A stretch of 23,182 nucleotides of DNA from Cytophagales bacterium (GTDB lineage Bacteria > Bacteroidota > Bacteroidia > Cytophagales > Cyclobacteriaceae), in NCBI GenBank assembly GCA_003500135.1, contig DNTA01000171.1:13049-36230 (forward strand), in the 5' to 3' direction. The notes beneath the pieces were generated by a model, which did not search any database, had not been told where the DNA came from, and saw nothing but the letters and a program-made list of their open reading frames with translations. Below are positions 8,277 to 16,918 of this stretch, piece by piece. The position numbers and the translations under genes were made by a program. Numbering within the stretch: the first letter of the stretch is position 1; every line of letters begins with the position of its first letter.

Positions 8277-8987
8277 ATGAAATCAAAACGTGCACAAACC
8301 CTGATCATGACCGTATTGGCGATCATAATACTGCTATTGGGCTACTTCTTTTATCAGGCCAAGGGCAACCTGGACAGTTCAAGAAATGATAATTTACAAC
8401 TAAAGGATTCTATTCAGGCCTTAAAAGCTGATCTGGCAAAAAGTGAACTAAGAAGGGCCATTCTGGTTGAAACGAATAAGAACCTTTCTTCAGAAGTATT
8501 CGATTTAAGACAGGGAAAACCAGCTATAGCAAGTACAACTTCAAGTAGTGAAGTAATTGGCAAAGAGGAAATGAAAGTACAGCAGTTAATTAAGAATACG
8601 GAAAAAGGCTGGGAAAGGGTACTGGAAAATGACGATCCAAAGGCCATTCTAAAATACTTCCTGCCTGAGTATACCACCAATTCGGTCAGGATCAATACGG
8701 AAAATATGCCTTTTGTACAGCGGCACAACGACACGAACTTCGAGGTACATTTACAAAAACTAATCGAAACACATGACCTTACCATCGATTTCGGTGAGCC
8801 CGTTTTTTATTCCACCATAGTTCGAGGCAACATATTCACCACAAGCTATCGCTCCAATTACAAGGTATACCATAAAGGTGAGCTAATACAAAAAAATACA
8901 ATTTTGTGTTATGTTTCGGGTGAGAAAAAGGGCGACGACTGGTTAATTGGAAACTACAATTTCACCCGGTATGAAGAAACAGAATAG
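8277..8987 (+). CDS. Membrane-anchored coiled-coil protein with NTF2/SnoaL-like C-terminus, unknown function
   Basis: A 236-residue protein. Residues 8-26 form one transmembrane helix (LIMTVLAIIILLLGYFF) after a basic N-terminus, so the rest is probably periplasmic. Residues about 33-75 have a heptad-like pattern (LQLKDSIQALKADLAKSEL) suggesting a short coiled coil. From about 95 onward the helix EKGWERVLENDDPKAILKYFL followed by strands resembles an NTF2/SnoaL-like fold, but this is inference. The gene follows the multihaem cytochrome after 77 bp with no visible terminator between, and is followed by two tandem terminators, so the pair may be one operon. No specific function recognised. Confidence 0.72.
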   Translation: MKSKRAQTLIMTVLAIIILLLGYFFYQAKGNLDSSRNDNLQLKDSIQALKADLAKSELRRAILVETNKNLSSEVFDLRQGKPAIASTTSSSEVIGKEEMKVQQLIKNTEKGWERVLENDDPKAILKYFLPEYTTNSVRINTENMPFVQRHNDTNFEVHLQKLIETHDLTIDFGEPVFYSTIVRGNIFTTSYRSNYKVYHKGELIQKNTILCYVSGEKKGDDWLIGNYNFTRYEETE

Positions 8988-9009
8988 TGATTTTAAGAGA
9001 AAATGATAC

Positions 9010-9050
9010 TTAATGTCAACTAAATTAAACTACCTGACGTTAATATTTTT
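9010..9050 (+). terminator. Intrinsic terminator, first of two
   Basis: Arms TTAATGTCA (9010-9018) and TGACGTTAA (9035-9043) pair over 9 positions with one G-U, enclose a 16-nt loop, and are followed by TATTTTT. It lies 23 nt after the stop of the coiled-coil gene. Confidence 0.6.
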
Positions 9051-9065
9051 ATAAAATAACCCGAC

Positions 9066-9116
9066 AACCGGAAAACTAACGATGGAACGCGGATCATCGA
9101 TTTTTCCGGTTTTTTT
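9066..9116 (+). terminator. Intrinsic terminator, second of two
   Basis: A 10-bp perfect inverted repeat (AACCGGAAAA 9066-9075 with TTTTCCGGTT 9102-9111) contains a nested 5-bp stem (CGATG 9080-9084 with CATCG 9095-9099) and leads into TTTTTTT. The T-run overlaps the stop codon of the convergent serine hydrolase gene, so it insulates that gene from plus-strand read-through. Confidence 0.8.
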
Positions 9117-10458
9117 ATTTTCCTATATTATTCAGAACAGCCCGAAGGAATGCATCAAAATCAAAGGTACCTTCTTCCGATACCCCCAGGCGCACAATCA
9201 CCATTTCTTTGGATGGTATAATAAACACACGCTGGCCATGAAATCCCTGGCATAAATACATATCGCGTGGAGCCGTGGAGTATTTTCCAGAACTGTTGTT
9301 CCAGAACTGTGCCCCGTATTCACCCCCGGAAGCCGGTGCAGGATCAGCCGTATAATCCACCCACTCACGACTCAACACCTGATCGCCGAACCAATTACCT
9401 TGATGCAGGTACAGCAAACCAAACCTCGCCCAGTCGCGAGGTGTTGCGTAGCCATAAGATGACCCCACGATCAATCCGGTACCATCGGTTTCAAGGAGCA
9501 GGCTGCGCATCCCGATGCGATGAAATATATTTTCATAAGCAAATCGCCAATACTCTTCCTGGTCTTCAAATTGCCGGCGAACGAGGTACTGCAAAATGTT
9601 GGTTGTGCCCGAGGAATACACCCAGGACTTACCGGGCTCATCCACAAGGGGCTTTTCAATAGCATACCTCGCTTTGTCGGGCTCCAGATAGAGCATCAAA
9701 GTGGCATCGGAGTTATCGCCATAGTCTTCGTTCCACTCCAGTCCGCTGCTCATTTGCATCAGGTGGTTAAGTGTAATATTGTTTCGCTTATCCGACTTCC
9801 AGCTATCAATATTTACCGCTTCTTCAAGGTTCATTTTCTTCTCATCCACCAGCGCTCCTACCATTGCGTTTGTCAGGCTTTTGGTCATCGACCAGCCAAG
9901 TTGGGGCGTTTGTGCATCAAAACCCTGGGCATACTTTTCGGCAATGATCTGATCTTTGTACACCACCACCACAGCACGTGTATTGTATTGTGACTTCCCG
10001 GGTTCATCGAAATACTTTGCGATAGATGTATTAAGCGCATCATAATTCACTTCTGCAAAAACAGTGTCAGCCAACCGTTCTCCTTTCGGCCATATTGCAG
10101 GATCATTTGGTGCGAGCAGGGGTTTGTTGGCAAATGAAGCTACTCCGTCTTTATCATCGAACACAAGCCGGCACCCCAATCCTTCGCGATAGATGGCCTT
10201 TCTTTTGGACATCCCCAGAATAGTGGAATAGGCGGCTTTTTCGTCGCGATCAACCCATGCATTGGCATATTTTATAAATGAAAAATTGAGGTCTCGCTCC
10301 AGCACTGATTCGGGGCTTCGTTTAGCTACAAAAACACAGGAGCACATGCTTTTGGCAGCATAACCCGTTACAATGCGCATACGTGAAGGCAGATAATAGA
10401 TTGCGGCAGCCACTAATAGTACAACAACTGCAAAAAGAATTATGTGCGAAGGTTTCAT
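9115..10458 (-). CDS. Serine hydrolase of the beta-lactamase/class C fold
   Basis: A 447-residue membrane-anchored enzyme. A hydrophobic N-terminal segment (about 5-22) probably serves as an uncleaved anchor or signal. The class C beta-lactamase fold carries Ser190-Met-Thr-Lys193 (SxxK nucleophile), Tyr281-Ser-Ser in the YxN position, and a C-terminal FHGQRVFIIP strand in the KTG/HxG position. These replacements are usual in esterases and 6-aminohexanoate-dimer-hydrolase-like members rather than true beta-lactamases, so antibiotic resistance is not implied. The substrate is unknown; an ester or peptide amide is likely. ATG 10458 is chosen because the upstream in-frame extension lacks family similarity and would move the hydrophobic segment inward. 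Transcribed divergently from the M14 peptidase over 279 bp. Confidence 0.88.
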   Translation of the reverse strand: MKPSHIILFAVVVLLVAAAIYYLPSRMRIVTGYAAKSMCSCVFVAKRSPESVLERDLNFSFIKYANAWVDRDEKAAYSTILGMSKRKAIYREGLGCRLVFDDKDGVASFANKPLLAPNDPAIWPKGERLADTVFAEVNYDALNTSIAKYFDEPGKSQYNTRAVVVVYKDQIIAEKYAQGFDAQTPQLGWSMTKSLTNAMVGALVDEKKMNLEEAVNIDSWKSDKRNNITLNHLMQMSSGLEWNEDYGDNSDATLMLYLEPDKARYAIEKPLVDEPGKSWVYSSGTTNILQYLVRRQFEDQEEYWRFAYENIFHRIGMRSLLLETDGTGLIVGSSYGYATPRDWARFGLLYLHQGNWFGDQVLSREWVDYTADPAPASGGEYGAQFWNNSSGKYSTAPRDMYLCQGFHGQRVFIIPSKEMVIVRLGVSEEGTFDFDAFLRAVLNNIGK

Positions 10459-10701
10459 AATGTCGATTTTAAAAAGGCTAAATAGAGAGATTAAGTTAGC
10501 CAATAATTTTTAAATCCCTGTTCTTTTTAAGGGGTAGTAGTAAGGAAATTTTAGCAATAGTGTTAGTAGAGTAGAGGGTAAATTTACAGGTTCGTCCAAA
10601 AAAGCGCTTAATCATATATATCATCCTGATAGAATAAATAAATCTAAAACCTACTCCTTCACAGAAACCTTCAACCTCAACCCCATTCCCGAAAAATATT
10701 C

Positions 10702-10709
10702 TATTTTTG
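10702..10709 (+). promoter_or_regulatory. Candidate Bacteroidota -7 box (TATTTTTG)
   Basis: TATTTTTG exactly matches TAnnTTTG and lies 28 nt upstream of the M14 peptidase ATG. It shares the larger context TTCTATTTTTG with the box at 4455, though there is no obvious -33 TTG at the expected distance. Confidence 0.4.
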
Positions 10710-10737
10710 AGCGGTATAAGGTAGAGGATATTTTGAT

Positions 10738-12576
10738 ATGAGCTATATAAAAATTTTGTTGACGAGTACTTGTCTATTAGTGATAACTCTGACATTTCAC
10801 TCCACAAAAGCACAGAATAATGACATTTTACCACCACTGCAGCCCTGGAGCGGGGCGAGCGAACAGCTAATCGCCGAACCCGGCAATCCGTGGATCACAC
10901 CTGGTGAACAGGAAGGCCTGCGCACCTCGCCTGATTATGAAACGACCCTAAAATGGCTCACCAATCTATGCAATGCTACGCCCAAACTGCAGATGGTCAC
11001 CATAGGTAAAAGTGCGCAAAACCGCGAGATCAAAATGGTCATTGCTACTGCAGACGGCCGGTTTGAGGCGGAGGCGATCCGTACCTCGAAAAAACCTACC
11101 CTTTTGGTACAGGCAGGTATTCACTCGGGTGAGATCGACGGCAAAGATGCCGGGATGATGTTACTGCGTGACATAGCCTTCGGGTCAAAAGATGATCTGC
11201 TGGAAGGCACAAATTTGCTATTTATTCCCATTCTCAATGTCGACGGGCACGAGCGGCGGAGTCCCTATAATCGCGTCAACCAACGCGGGCCTGAAGTGAT
11301 GGGTTGGCGTACCAATGCCCGCAATCTCAACCTCAACCGCGATTATGCCAAAGCAGATACCGAAGGTATCCAGGCTATTTTGAAAGTAATTGAACAGTAT
11401 GACCCGGAGCTTTACATCGATGTACATGCGACCGACGGCGCCGACTACCAACATGACATTACCTATGGCTTTGTCATGACCGGAGCCCGGTCACCACAGA
11501 TATCAAAATGGCTCAACGAGCAATACCGGCCAATGGTCGACCGGGAACTCACCGAGATGGGCCATCTTCCGGCTCCTTTGCTTTTTGCTTATAATGGCCG
11601 CGAATTCTCCGAAGGTAATATCGACTTCACCTTCGGTCCCCGATTTTCACATGCCTATGGTGACCTGCGTCATTTACCCACTATTTTGGTGGAAAACCAC
11701 TCTTTAAAGCCGTACCGGCAAAGGGTTTTGGGCGCCTATGTTTTTATGGAAGCAACTATGAAGGCCCTGGCACAGCATAAAGGGAGTCTAAGGTCGGCCA
11801 TTGATAAAGACCGCAACAGCCGACCGGAAAAGGTGGCGCTACAGTTTACCGTGGGTGAAAGCCAGCCGGATTCCATGAACCTTTTGGGGATTGCCCACAG
11901 GATGAAAACCTCTGAGATCACCGGACGACCCTATGTGATATGGACTGGCAAGTCCGAGAATCAACGTATTCCTTATATAAAAATGAATGAAGCCAAAGTA
12001 GAGGTTTCCGTTCCTTCTGCGTATTGGGTACCTGCGCAATGGACAGATTTGATTCAAAAACTGGAAATGCACGGTATTGAAATGGAACGTATAGCGGAAC
12101 CTACGGAGGTGACTTCTGATCAATATGTTGTGACGGATTATCAACTGGGTAAAGCTCCATATGAAGGAAGGGTGCGAATAGAAGAGGTGGAGGTGGCCGA
12201 TGCCCCAAGAACGACCGTGTACCCTGTGGGCAGCGTACGCATCCCGACTGATCAGCCACTTGGCGAGTTAGTGGTAATATTACTCGATCCCAGATCGCCC
12301 GACAGCTTTTTCCAATGGGGCTTTATGCACTCGGCGCTGTCGCGAACCGAATATATTGAAGGCTATGTACTGGAGCCGCTCATGCAGAAAATGCTGGAAG
12401 AGGATGCTTCCTTGCAGCAACGTTTCGATGAAAAAATTAACACTGACACGGCCTTTGCCAACAATCCGAGAGAGATCTACCGCTGGTTTTATGCTCAAAC
12501 ACCCTATTTCGATCAGGAGTGGAAGGTGATTCCAATAGGAAGGGAGTGGTCCAACAAGGTGGAATTGGCGAGATAA
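10738..12576 (+). CDS. M14-family zinc carboxypeptidase, secreted
   Basis: A 612-residue exported metallopeptidase. Residues 1-25 form a signal peptide (cleavage near TKA/QNN). The M14 catalytic domain covers about 60-350: zinc ligands His129 and Glu132 in GIHSGEIDGKD, third ligand His230 in YIDVHATDG, substrate-binding Arg201 in NLNRDY, and the general base Glu319 in TILVENHSLKPYR. All expected residues are present, so the enzyme should be active, trimming C-terminal residues or short peptides outside the cytoplasm. The region beyond 350 is an extra C-terminal module without a recognised domain; no T9SS sorting signal is apparent. Its 3' end converges with the cryptochrome gene with only 15 bp between stop codons. 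Confidence 0.92.
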   Translation: MSYIKILLTSTCLLVITLTFHSTKAQNNDILPPLQPWSGASEQLIAEPGNPWITPGEQEGLRTSPDYETTLKWLTNLCNATPKLQMVTIGKSAQNREIKMVIATADGRFEAEAIRTSKKPTLLVQAGIHSGEIDGKDAGMMLLRDIAFGSKDDLLEGTNLLFIPILNVDGHERRSPYNRVNQRGPEVMGWRTNARNLNLNRDYAKADTEGIQAILKVIEQYDPELYIDVHATDGADYQHDITYGFVMTGARSPQISKWLNEQYRPMVDRELTEMGHLPAPLLFAYNGREFSEGNIDFTFGPRFSHAYGDLRHLPTILVENHSLKPYRQRVLGAYVFMEATMKALAQHKGSLRSAIDKDRNSRPEKVALQFTVGESQPDSMNLLGIAHRMKTSEITGRPYVIWTGKSENQRIPYIKMNEAKVEVSVPSAYWVPAQWTDLIQKLEMHGIEMERIAEPTEVTSDQYVVTDYQLGKAPYEGRVRIEEVEVADAPRTTVYPVGSVRIPTDQPLGELVVILLDPRSPDSFFQWGFMHSALSRTEYIEGYVLEPLMQKMLEEDASLQQRFDEKINTDTAFANNPREIYRWFYAQTPYFDQEWKVIPIGREWSNKVELAR

Positions 12577-12591
12577 AGAAAAAGGAAACCT

Positions 12592-13875
12592 TCAATCCAA
12601 CCACAACTTCCTATACTGCCGATTTTTGTCATACTTTTCGGCCTGCCACTGGGTGTTGAACTTACGGTCGCGGGGGTCGTTGCCCACGCCTGCCACATAC
12701 ATCCAGTTGCCCCAGTTGCTCGTTACGTCGTAGTCGATCAGCCGGTTTTCAAACCAGGCCGCCCCGGCACGCCAGTCCTGTTTTAAGTCATGGGCCAGGT
12801 AGCTGGCTACATTTTGCCGTCCGCGATTGCTCATGAATCCGGTGAGCTGCAGTTCCTTCATATTGGCATCCACGAAGTCATCACCGGTATTGCCAGTGCG
12901 CCATTTTTCGAACACTTCGGGATCAAAGGACCACTCCACCGGTTTTTGACGTATGCCTTCCGCCATAAAAATTTTACTGCCATGCTGCATGGCCACCAGA
13001 CGAAAGAAATCGCGCCATATGAGCTCGAATATTAACCAGTAGGTGGAAATATTTTTCTTTACTTCCTGCTCATATCGTTTCACTTCATGGTAGATCATGC
13101 GCGGACTGAGCGCTCCTATGGACAGCCAGGGCGAAAACTTGGAACTATAATCGGCACCCACGAGCCCGTTTCGGGTGAATTTGTACTTTTCTATCCTCCG
13201 GCTTTCCCACAAATAAGATTCGAGTCGTTCCAGTGCAGCTTTTTCGTCACCCCGCCATGGAAATGCCGTTCGCTCGTCCGGCGTTTCTGCCTCCAGCCCA
13301 AATGCTTCCCAACCTGGCCACTGTTCTAACTCCTCATTCCCTGGCCATGCTTCCCTTGCACCAGGTTGATCCACTATATCCGGTATTTCCCCGTATTTTT
13401 CCAACATCTTCCGAACGTCGGTAAACACCCTGGGCATTTTGTCCAGATCGAACGGCAACTTTTCAGGATTAAACAAAGTGATCCCTTCGGTAAAATGAAG
13501 CTGCGTTTTATCCGGTAGCGCTTCGGTCAACAACTTTTCCACCTGCAGCTCCTCGTAGGTGTGTTCCTTTTGAGCGTATACACCATCAATGCTCCAACGG
13601 TCGCACAACTCAGGAATAACGATCTCCGGTTTGGCAATGACCACCTTGAGCGGAATGTTGAGTTTACCCAATTCCTCCTGAAGATTTTCCAGCGCCTCAA
13701 GGATAAAGTGCAATCTGAGAGCTCCGGTTTTGAGGAAGCCATAAGCTGTTTCACGGAAGAGGCCTGGGTCGAAGCAATACAGCCCGAGCGCCTGATCATG
13801 CCGGCAGGCATTTGCCAGGGCGGCATTGTCGTGAAGCCTTAAATTATTTCGGAACCATATGATCGAGCGCGACAT
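12592..13875 (-). CDS. DASH-family cryptochrome
   Basis: A 427-residue flavoprotein of the photolyase superfamily. The N-terminal alpha/beta antenna domain starts at SIIWFRNNLRLHDN; the LPFDLDKMPRVFTDVRK block (about 150-170) is characteristic of Cry-DASH. The FAD domain has WRDFFRLVAMQHG, GFMSNRGRQNVASYLAHDL and DVTSNWGNWMYVAGVGNDPR, all hallmark DASH motifs. Family members repair cyclobutane pyrimidine dimers in single-stranded DNA using blue light and may also signal. ATG 13875 is chosen because family homology begins there and it sits 1 nt after the SDR stop codon, with GAGG about 10 nt upstream, so translation is coupled to the SDR. Upstream in-frame extension to 13911 lies wholly within the SDR reading frame and is unlikely. 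Confidence 0.95.
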   Translation of the reverse strand: MSRSIIWFRNNLRLHDNAALANACRHDQALGLYCFDPGLFRETAYGFLKTGALRLHFILEALENLQEELGKLNIPLKVVIAKPEIVIPELCDRWSIDGVYAQKEHTYEELQVEKLLTEALPDKTQLHFTEGITLFNPEKLPFDLDKMPRVFTDVRKMLEKYGEIPDIVDQPGAREAWPGNEELEQWPGWEAFGLEAETPDERTAFPWRGDEKAALERLESYLWESRRIEKYKFTRNGLVGADYSSKFSPWLSIGALSPRMIYHEVKRYEQEVKKNISTYWLIFELIWRDFFRLVAMQHGSKIFMAEGIRQKPVEWSFDPEVFEKWRTGNTGDDFVDANMKELQLTGFMSNRGRQNVASYLAHDLKQDWRAGAAWFENRLIDYDVTSNWGNWMYVAGVGNDPRDRKFNTQWQAEKYDKNRQYRKLWLD

Positions 13876-13876
13876 G

Positions 13877-14572
13877 CTACAGGCCTCGTACCGCCGACAT
13901 ACCACCGTCAAGCTTCAACACCTGACCGGTCATCCATAGCGCTTCTTCGATCACAAAGGATGCGGCTTTTCCAACCTCTTCGGGCGTACCGATTTTTTTC
14001 AGCGGGTGTCTTTCTACGCTCGCCTCGCGCTGGTTGTCGGTTCTTAAAAGGCGCCTGGCAAGTGGGGTATCCGTAAGTGAAAGCGCCAGGGCATTCACGC
14101 GAACGTCAGGCGCTAACTCTGCTGCAAGAGAACGCGTCAGACCTTCTACCGCTCCCTTGGCAGCAGCCACAGAAGCATGAAAAGTAAGTCCGGTTTGTAC
14201 CGCCACCGTACTGAACAGGGTAATGCTGCTTCCTTTTGTACCTTTCAATGTTTTGACATAATGTTGAATAGCCTTCACTGCACCAAGGGCGTTGATTTCA
14301 AAATCATCGGCAAATTCTTTCGGTTTCAATCGATCGAATGGTTTAAGGTTGATGCTACCCGGGCAGTAAACCAGCGCGTCGAGCTGATCGCCCATGTCAG
14401 GCCATTCCGCTTCGTCAGCCAGTACATCCAGTTGAAGGTAGTTCACCTTATCCACTGGGTTTTCAGGTTCTTTGCGGCTGATTACGGTAATGTCATATGA
14501 TTTTTCGGACAATTCTTTGACTATGGCGGCGCCAATACCTGTGGTACCTCCGATTACTAATGCTTTTTTCAT
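13877..14572 (-). CDS. SDR-family protein lacking the catalytic tyrosine, linked to cryptochrome
   Basis: A 231-residue Rossmann-fold protein. The nucleotide-binding loop GGTTGIG (8-14), the YCPGS (NAG-like, 69-73), Asn94 (FEINALG) and Ser121 (FSTVAV) are present, and Lys139 occupies the active-site lysine position, but the Tyr of the YxxxK motif is Val135 (HASVAAAK). Ordinary Tyr-dependent reduction therefore looks impossible; it could use another mechanism, as in 2,4-dienoyl-CoA reductase-like SDRs, or act as a binding protein. Start ATG 14572 gives the usual distance to the glycine motif. It ends 1 nt before the cryptochrome ATG, so the two are co-expressed. SDR genes next to photolyases recur in Bacteroidota; the substrate is unknown. 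A further in-frame ATG at 14614 would add 14 unconserved residues. Confidence 0.88.
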   Translation of the reverse strand: MKKALVIGGTTGIGAAIVKELSEKSYDITVISRKEPENPVDKVNYLQLDVLADEAEWPDMGDQLDALVYCPGSINLKPFDRLKPKEFADDFEINALGAVKAIQHYVKTLKGTKGSSITLFSTVAVQTGLTFHASVAAAKGAVEGLTRSLAAELAPDVRVNALALSLTDTPLARRLLRTDNQREASVERHPLKKIGTPEEVGKAASFVIEEALWMTGQVLKLDGGMSAVRGL

Positions 14573-14635
14573 CTCTTTATTATTGTTATTTAATGCCCAG
14601 ATGGAACTTTCCATTTGAAAATAACCATGCATTTA

Positions 14636-14653
14636 AATCACAAGCGCGTGATT
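14636..14653. promoter_or_regulatory. Dyad in the photolyase-SDR gap
   Basis: AATCAC (14636-14641) and GTGATT (14648-14653) form a 6-bp perfect inverted repeat around AAGCGC in the 106-bp gap between the photolyase stop and the SDR start. A longer-range pair AATGCCCA/TGGGCATT (14592-14599, 14663-14670) brackets it. It may be an operator for the SDR-cryptochrome genes or a weak terminator of the photolyase gene; sequence alone does not decide. Confidence 0.3.
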
Positions 14654-14678
14654 AATTTCTAATGGGCATTTTATACCA

Positions 14679-16154
14679 TTAACTATCTTTTTTTCTACCC
14701 GGAAGGGTATGTTTTTTAAGAATTCTGTTTCGTTCGGTCTTGACCAAAGGGCGCTTTCTCCAGGACCAGAGTTGTTGTCGGGCTTCTCTTCCACTAACCA
14801 CTATGTCCACCAAAGGTTTTGGATAATCCGAACCAATATGAACATGGTACCATTGTTGCTCGATTCCGGTAAGTTTCCAGGGTTCATGGATTTGAGCAGA
14901 AGGAACGTCCTTTAATTCGGGCGCCCATTTCTTTATAAATATTCCCTCAGGATCGTGGTCATGAGATTGCTTAACGGGGTTATAAATGCGAATCGTGTTT
15001 GTGCCGGTCATGCCGGCCTGCATTTGAATTTGCGGGTAATGAATACCGGGTTCAAAGTCGAGGAACTGACGGGCAAGATGTGGCGCTCCTTCCTGCCAGG
15101 GTTGCCAAAGGTGATGCGTTAGAAATGACACGACCATGGCACGCATGCGGAAGTTGAGATACCCTGTGGCGTTAACGCATCGCATGCAGGCATCTACCAG
15201 TGGGTAACCGGTTTTGCCCTGTTTCCATGCTTCGATCCATTCCGGTCGCACCTGCCGGGGTAGTTCGTCATAACCACGATTGATACTTTCAAACTCCATG
15301 CGCTCCTCCATTTCAAATTTCTGAATGAAATGATCATGCCATCGCAGGCGCTGCAAGAAGCTCGAAAGCGCCCTTTTATTCCCTCCGTTTTGTTTGCGAT
15401 CGTATGCCGCCCGGTACACCTGACGAATACTCAGATTGCCCCAGGCCAGATAGGTAGAAAGGCGGCTGCAACTCGACCGGCTTTCAAGTGGCTTGGATAT
15501 ATTAAGATTATAATTCGTATGCCGGGAGGATAAAAAACCTGATAAAACTTCTCCGGCAGTGATGAGCCCTCCTTTTTGCCAGGCGCCATTGTTTTTAAAA
15601 TCAGGCAGGGTGTCTTTACCATATTGCTGAGGCCAGTTTTCGGGAAGGCGTGCCCAACGAGCCTGATTTAAATCGGGTTTGGCCAGAGGTTGATGCATGG
15701 TGTAATACCACTCCTTTTGCCAATTCACGCGGTCCTTTCTTCCCCGGTGCACACCGCCATAAGGCGCTTCATGCCATTGTATGCCGTGCTTTTTAAAATA
15801 CTTATGAAGCAATTTGTCACGTTGATAAGTAACGTTCAGGCCGGTTTCGCGATAAGAAAAAACGCTTTTTACTTCAAACCGGGTACGGAGCAATTCAAAC
15901 AGGTCTTTCACCTCCAAATGAAAAGCATACAATTGCCCTTCATAAGCTTCCAGCTTTTGATTAAGATCTTCGATAGATTGCCATACAAAATTCCAGTGCC
16001 TCTCATTGTGACCATGTGATTGCAAAAGCGATGGTTCGAAACAAAACACGGGGATAACCGGCAGACCTTCATCAATGGCCGTTTGAAGGGGAATGTGGTC
16101 TTCCAACCGCAGGTCCCGTTTGAACCAAACAACATTTACTTTTTCCATGGGCAT
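14679..16154 (-). CDS. Cryptochrome/photolyase family protein, non-DASH
   Basis: A 491-residue photolyase-superfamily flavoprotein, full length. The N-terminal antenna domain begins [15 protein letters not shown]; the FAD-binding helical domain includes [52 protein letters not shown] and [17 protein letters not shown]. It belongs to a group with [11 protein letters not shown] where E. coli PhrB has the SNNGGWQW-type block, so the Trp nearest the flavin in the classic electron-transfer chain is missing. It should bind FAD and perhaps repair UV lesions, but photoreduction must differ from the E. coli enzyme. Start: ATG 16154 is used; a second ATG at 16148 (before EKVNVVW) is equally possible. 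The HAD gene ends 32 nt upstream, so the two are likely co-transcribed. Confidence 0.92.
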   Translation of the reverse strand: MPMEKVNVVWFKRDLRLEDHIPLQTAIDEGLPVIPVFCFEPSLLQSHGHNERHWNFVWQSIEDLNQKLEAYEGQLYAFHLEVKDLFELLRTRFEVKSVFSYRETGLNVTYQRDKLLHKYFKKHGIQWHEAPYGGVHRGRKDRVNWQKEWYYTMHQPLAKPDLNQARWARLPENWPQQYGKDTLPDFKNNGAWQKGGLITAGEVLSGFLSSRHTNYNLNISKPLESRSSCSRLSTYLAWGNLSIRQVYRAAYDRKQNGGNKRALSSFLQRLRWHDHFIQKFEMEERMEFESINRGYDELPRQVRPEWIEAWKQGKTGYPLVDACMRCVNATGYLNFRMRAMVVSFLTHHLWQPWQEGAPHLARQFLDFEPGIHYPQIQMQAGMTGTNTIRIYNPVKQSHDHDPEGIFIKKWAPELKDVPSAQIHEPWKLTGIEQQWYHVHIGSDYPKPLVDIVVSGREARQQLWSWRKRPLVKTERNRILKKHTLPGRKKDS

Positions 16155-16186
16155 CTTCAACTCATTGTAAAAAGCAAATGTTTGTT

Positions 16187-16885
16187 TTACAGGATATCCA
16201 ACAGTTCGTGCAGGGTAGATATTTCCTGAAAACGTTCGGGATCAAGCTGAGGGTTGCTTACTTGCTCGTGGATCCAGGTGGTTTCGAAGGGGACATGTAT
16301 GGCCTTGCAGCCAATATTGAGTGGAGGAATGATATCAGATCGCAACGAATTGCCGACCATGAGCAGTTGTTCCGGTAAAATGTCGAGGCGCTGCACCAGC
16401 TTTTGGTAGTTCTCCTCGTGTTTTTCGCTCATGATCTCAATGTGGTGGAAATATTTTTCAAGTTTGGAGAGACGCAGCTTCCGTTCCTGCTCCATCAGAT
16501 CACCTTTGGTGACCAGAATAAGGCGGTATTTCAGGTACAGATAATCGAGCGCTTCGGCGATATTGTTCAGTAAAACCACCGGATGATCGGTCATAGCGCG
16601 CCCGAGCTCAATAATTTCCTGAATGGCAGGGGCATTCACCTTGCCGTCAGTTATGACAATGGCCGTTTCGATCATCGAGATAGTAAAATTTTTAATGCCG
16701 TAGCCAAAGGTTTTCAGGTTACCGATCTCTATTTGGTGCAGCTTTTCGATAAGGCTTTTTGTATCACCATAGGCCGAAAACATTTGGGCAAACTCCGCTT
16801 CTTTTTCCCTGAAAAAGGGTTCATTGATCCACAAGGTGTCATCGGCATCGAAGCCGATCACTTTAATCGAATCGAGGTTTCGCAT
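16187..16885 (-). CDS. HAD-superfamily phosphatase
   Basis: A 232-residue HAD hydrolase. Motif I is DADDTLW with Asp13 (nucleophile) and Asp15; motif II is LVTKGD with Thr126; a motif III lysine lies near 141-155; motif IV is VGNSLRSDI with Asp184. A helical cap occupies about 20-100. The sequence resembles YjjG/FMN-phosphatase-like enzymes that dephosphorylate small phosphometabolites in the cytoplasm; substrate not assignable. The ATG at 16885 places motif I at the usual distance from the N-terminus. It is the first gene of the minus-strand HAD-photolyase pair and is divergent from the SGNH gene over 48 bp. Because flavin phosphatases belong to this family, a link to FAD supply for the neighbouring photolyase is conceivable but unproven. 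Confidence 0.88.
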   Translation of the reverse strand: MRNLDSIKVIGFDADDTLWINEPFFREKEAEFAQMFSAYGDTKSLIEKLHQIEIGNLKTFGYGIKNFTISMIETAIVITDGKVNAPAIQEIIELGRAMTDHPVVLLNNIAEALDYLYLKYRLILVTKGDLMEQERKLRLSKLEKYFHHIEIMSEKHEENYQKLVQRLDILPEQLLMVGNSLRSDIIPPLNIGCKAIHVPFETTWIHEQVSNPQLDPERFQEISTLHELLDIL

Positions 16886-16901
16886 AGGTTCAATTTGCGC
16901 G

Positions 16902-16918
16902 AAATATAGGTATATTTG
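16902..16918. promoter_or_regulatory. Back-to-back divergent promoter dyad between HAD and SGNH genes
   Basis: On the plus strand TATATTTG (16911-16918) matches the Bacteroidota -7 consensus TAnnTTTG exactly; 19 nt upstream is TTC (16889-16891), one mismatch from TTG. On the minus strand TATATTTC (16908-16901) matches 7 of 8. The two share a palindrome, AAATATA-GG-TATATTT (16902-16917), so both divergent genes may start from overlapping promoters. Confidence 0.45.

Noticed and set aside
9520..9993. 157-residue plus-strand open frame opposite the serine hydrolase
   Set aside because: It is antisense to a gene with intact catalytic motifs and shows no family similarity.
9115..10458. Annotation as an antibiotic-resistance beta-lactamase
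   Set aside because: The motif set (SxxK, YSS, HGQ-type) and the anchored N-terminus fit esterase or amidase relatives of the fold, with no support for beta-lactam hydrolysis.
10496..10837. 113-residue minus-strand open frame between the serine hydrolase and the M14 peptidase
   Set aside because: It covers the divergent promoter region and the M14 start, has low-complexity composition and no recognisable domain.
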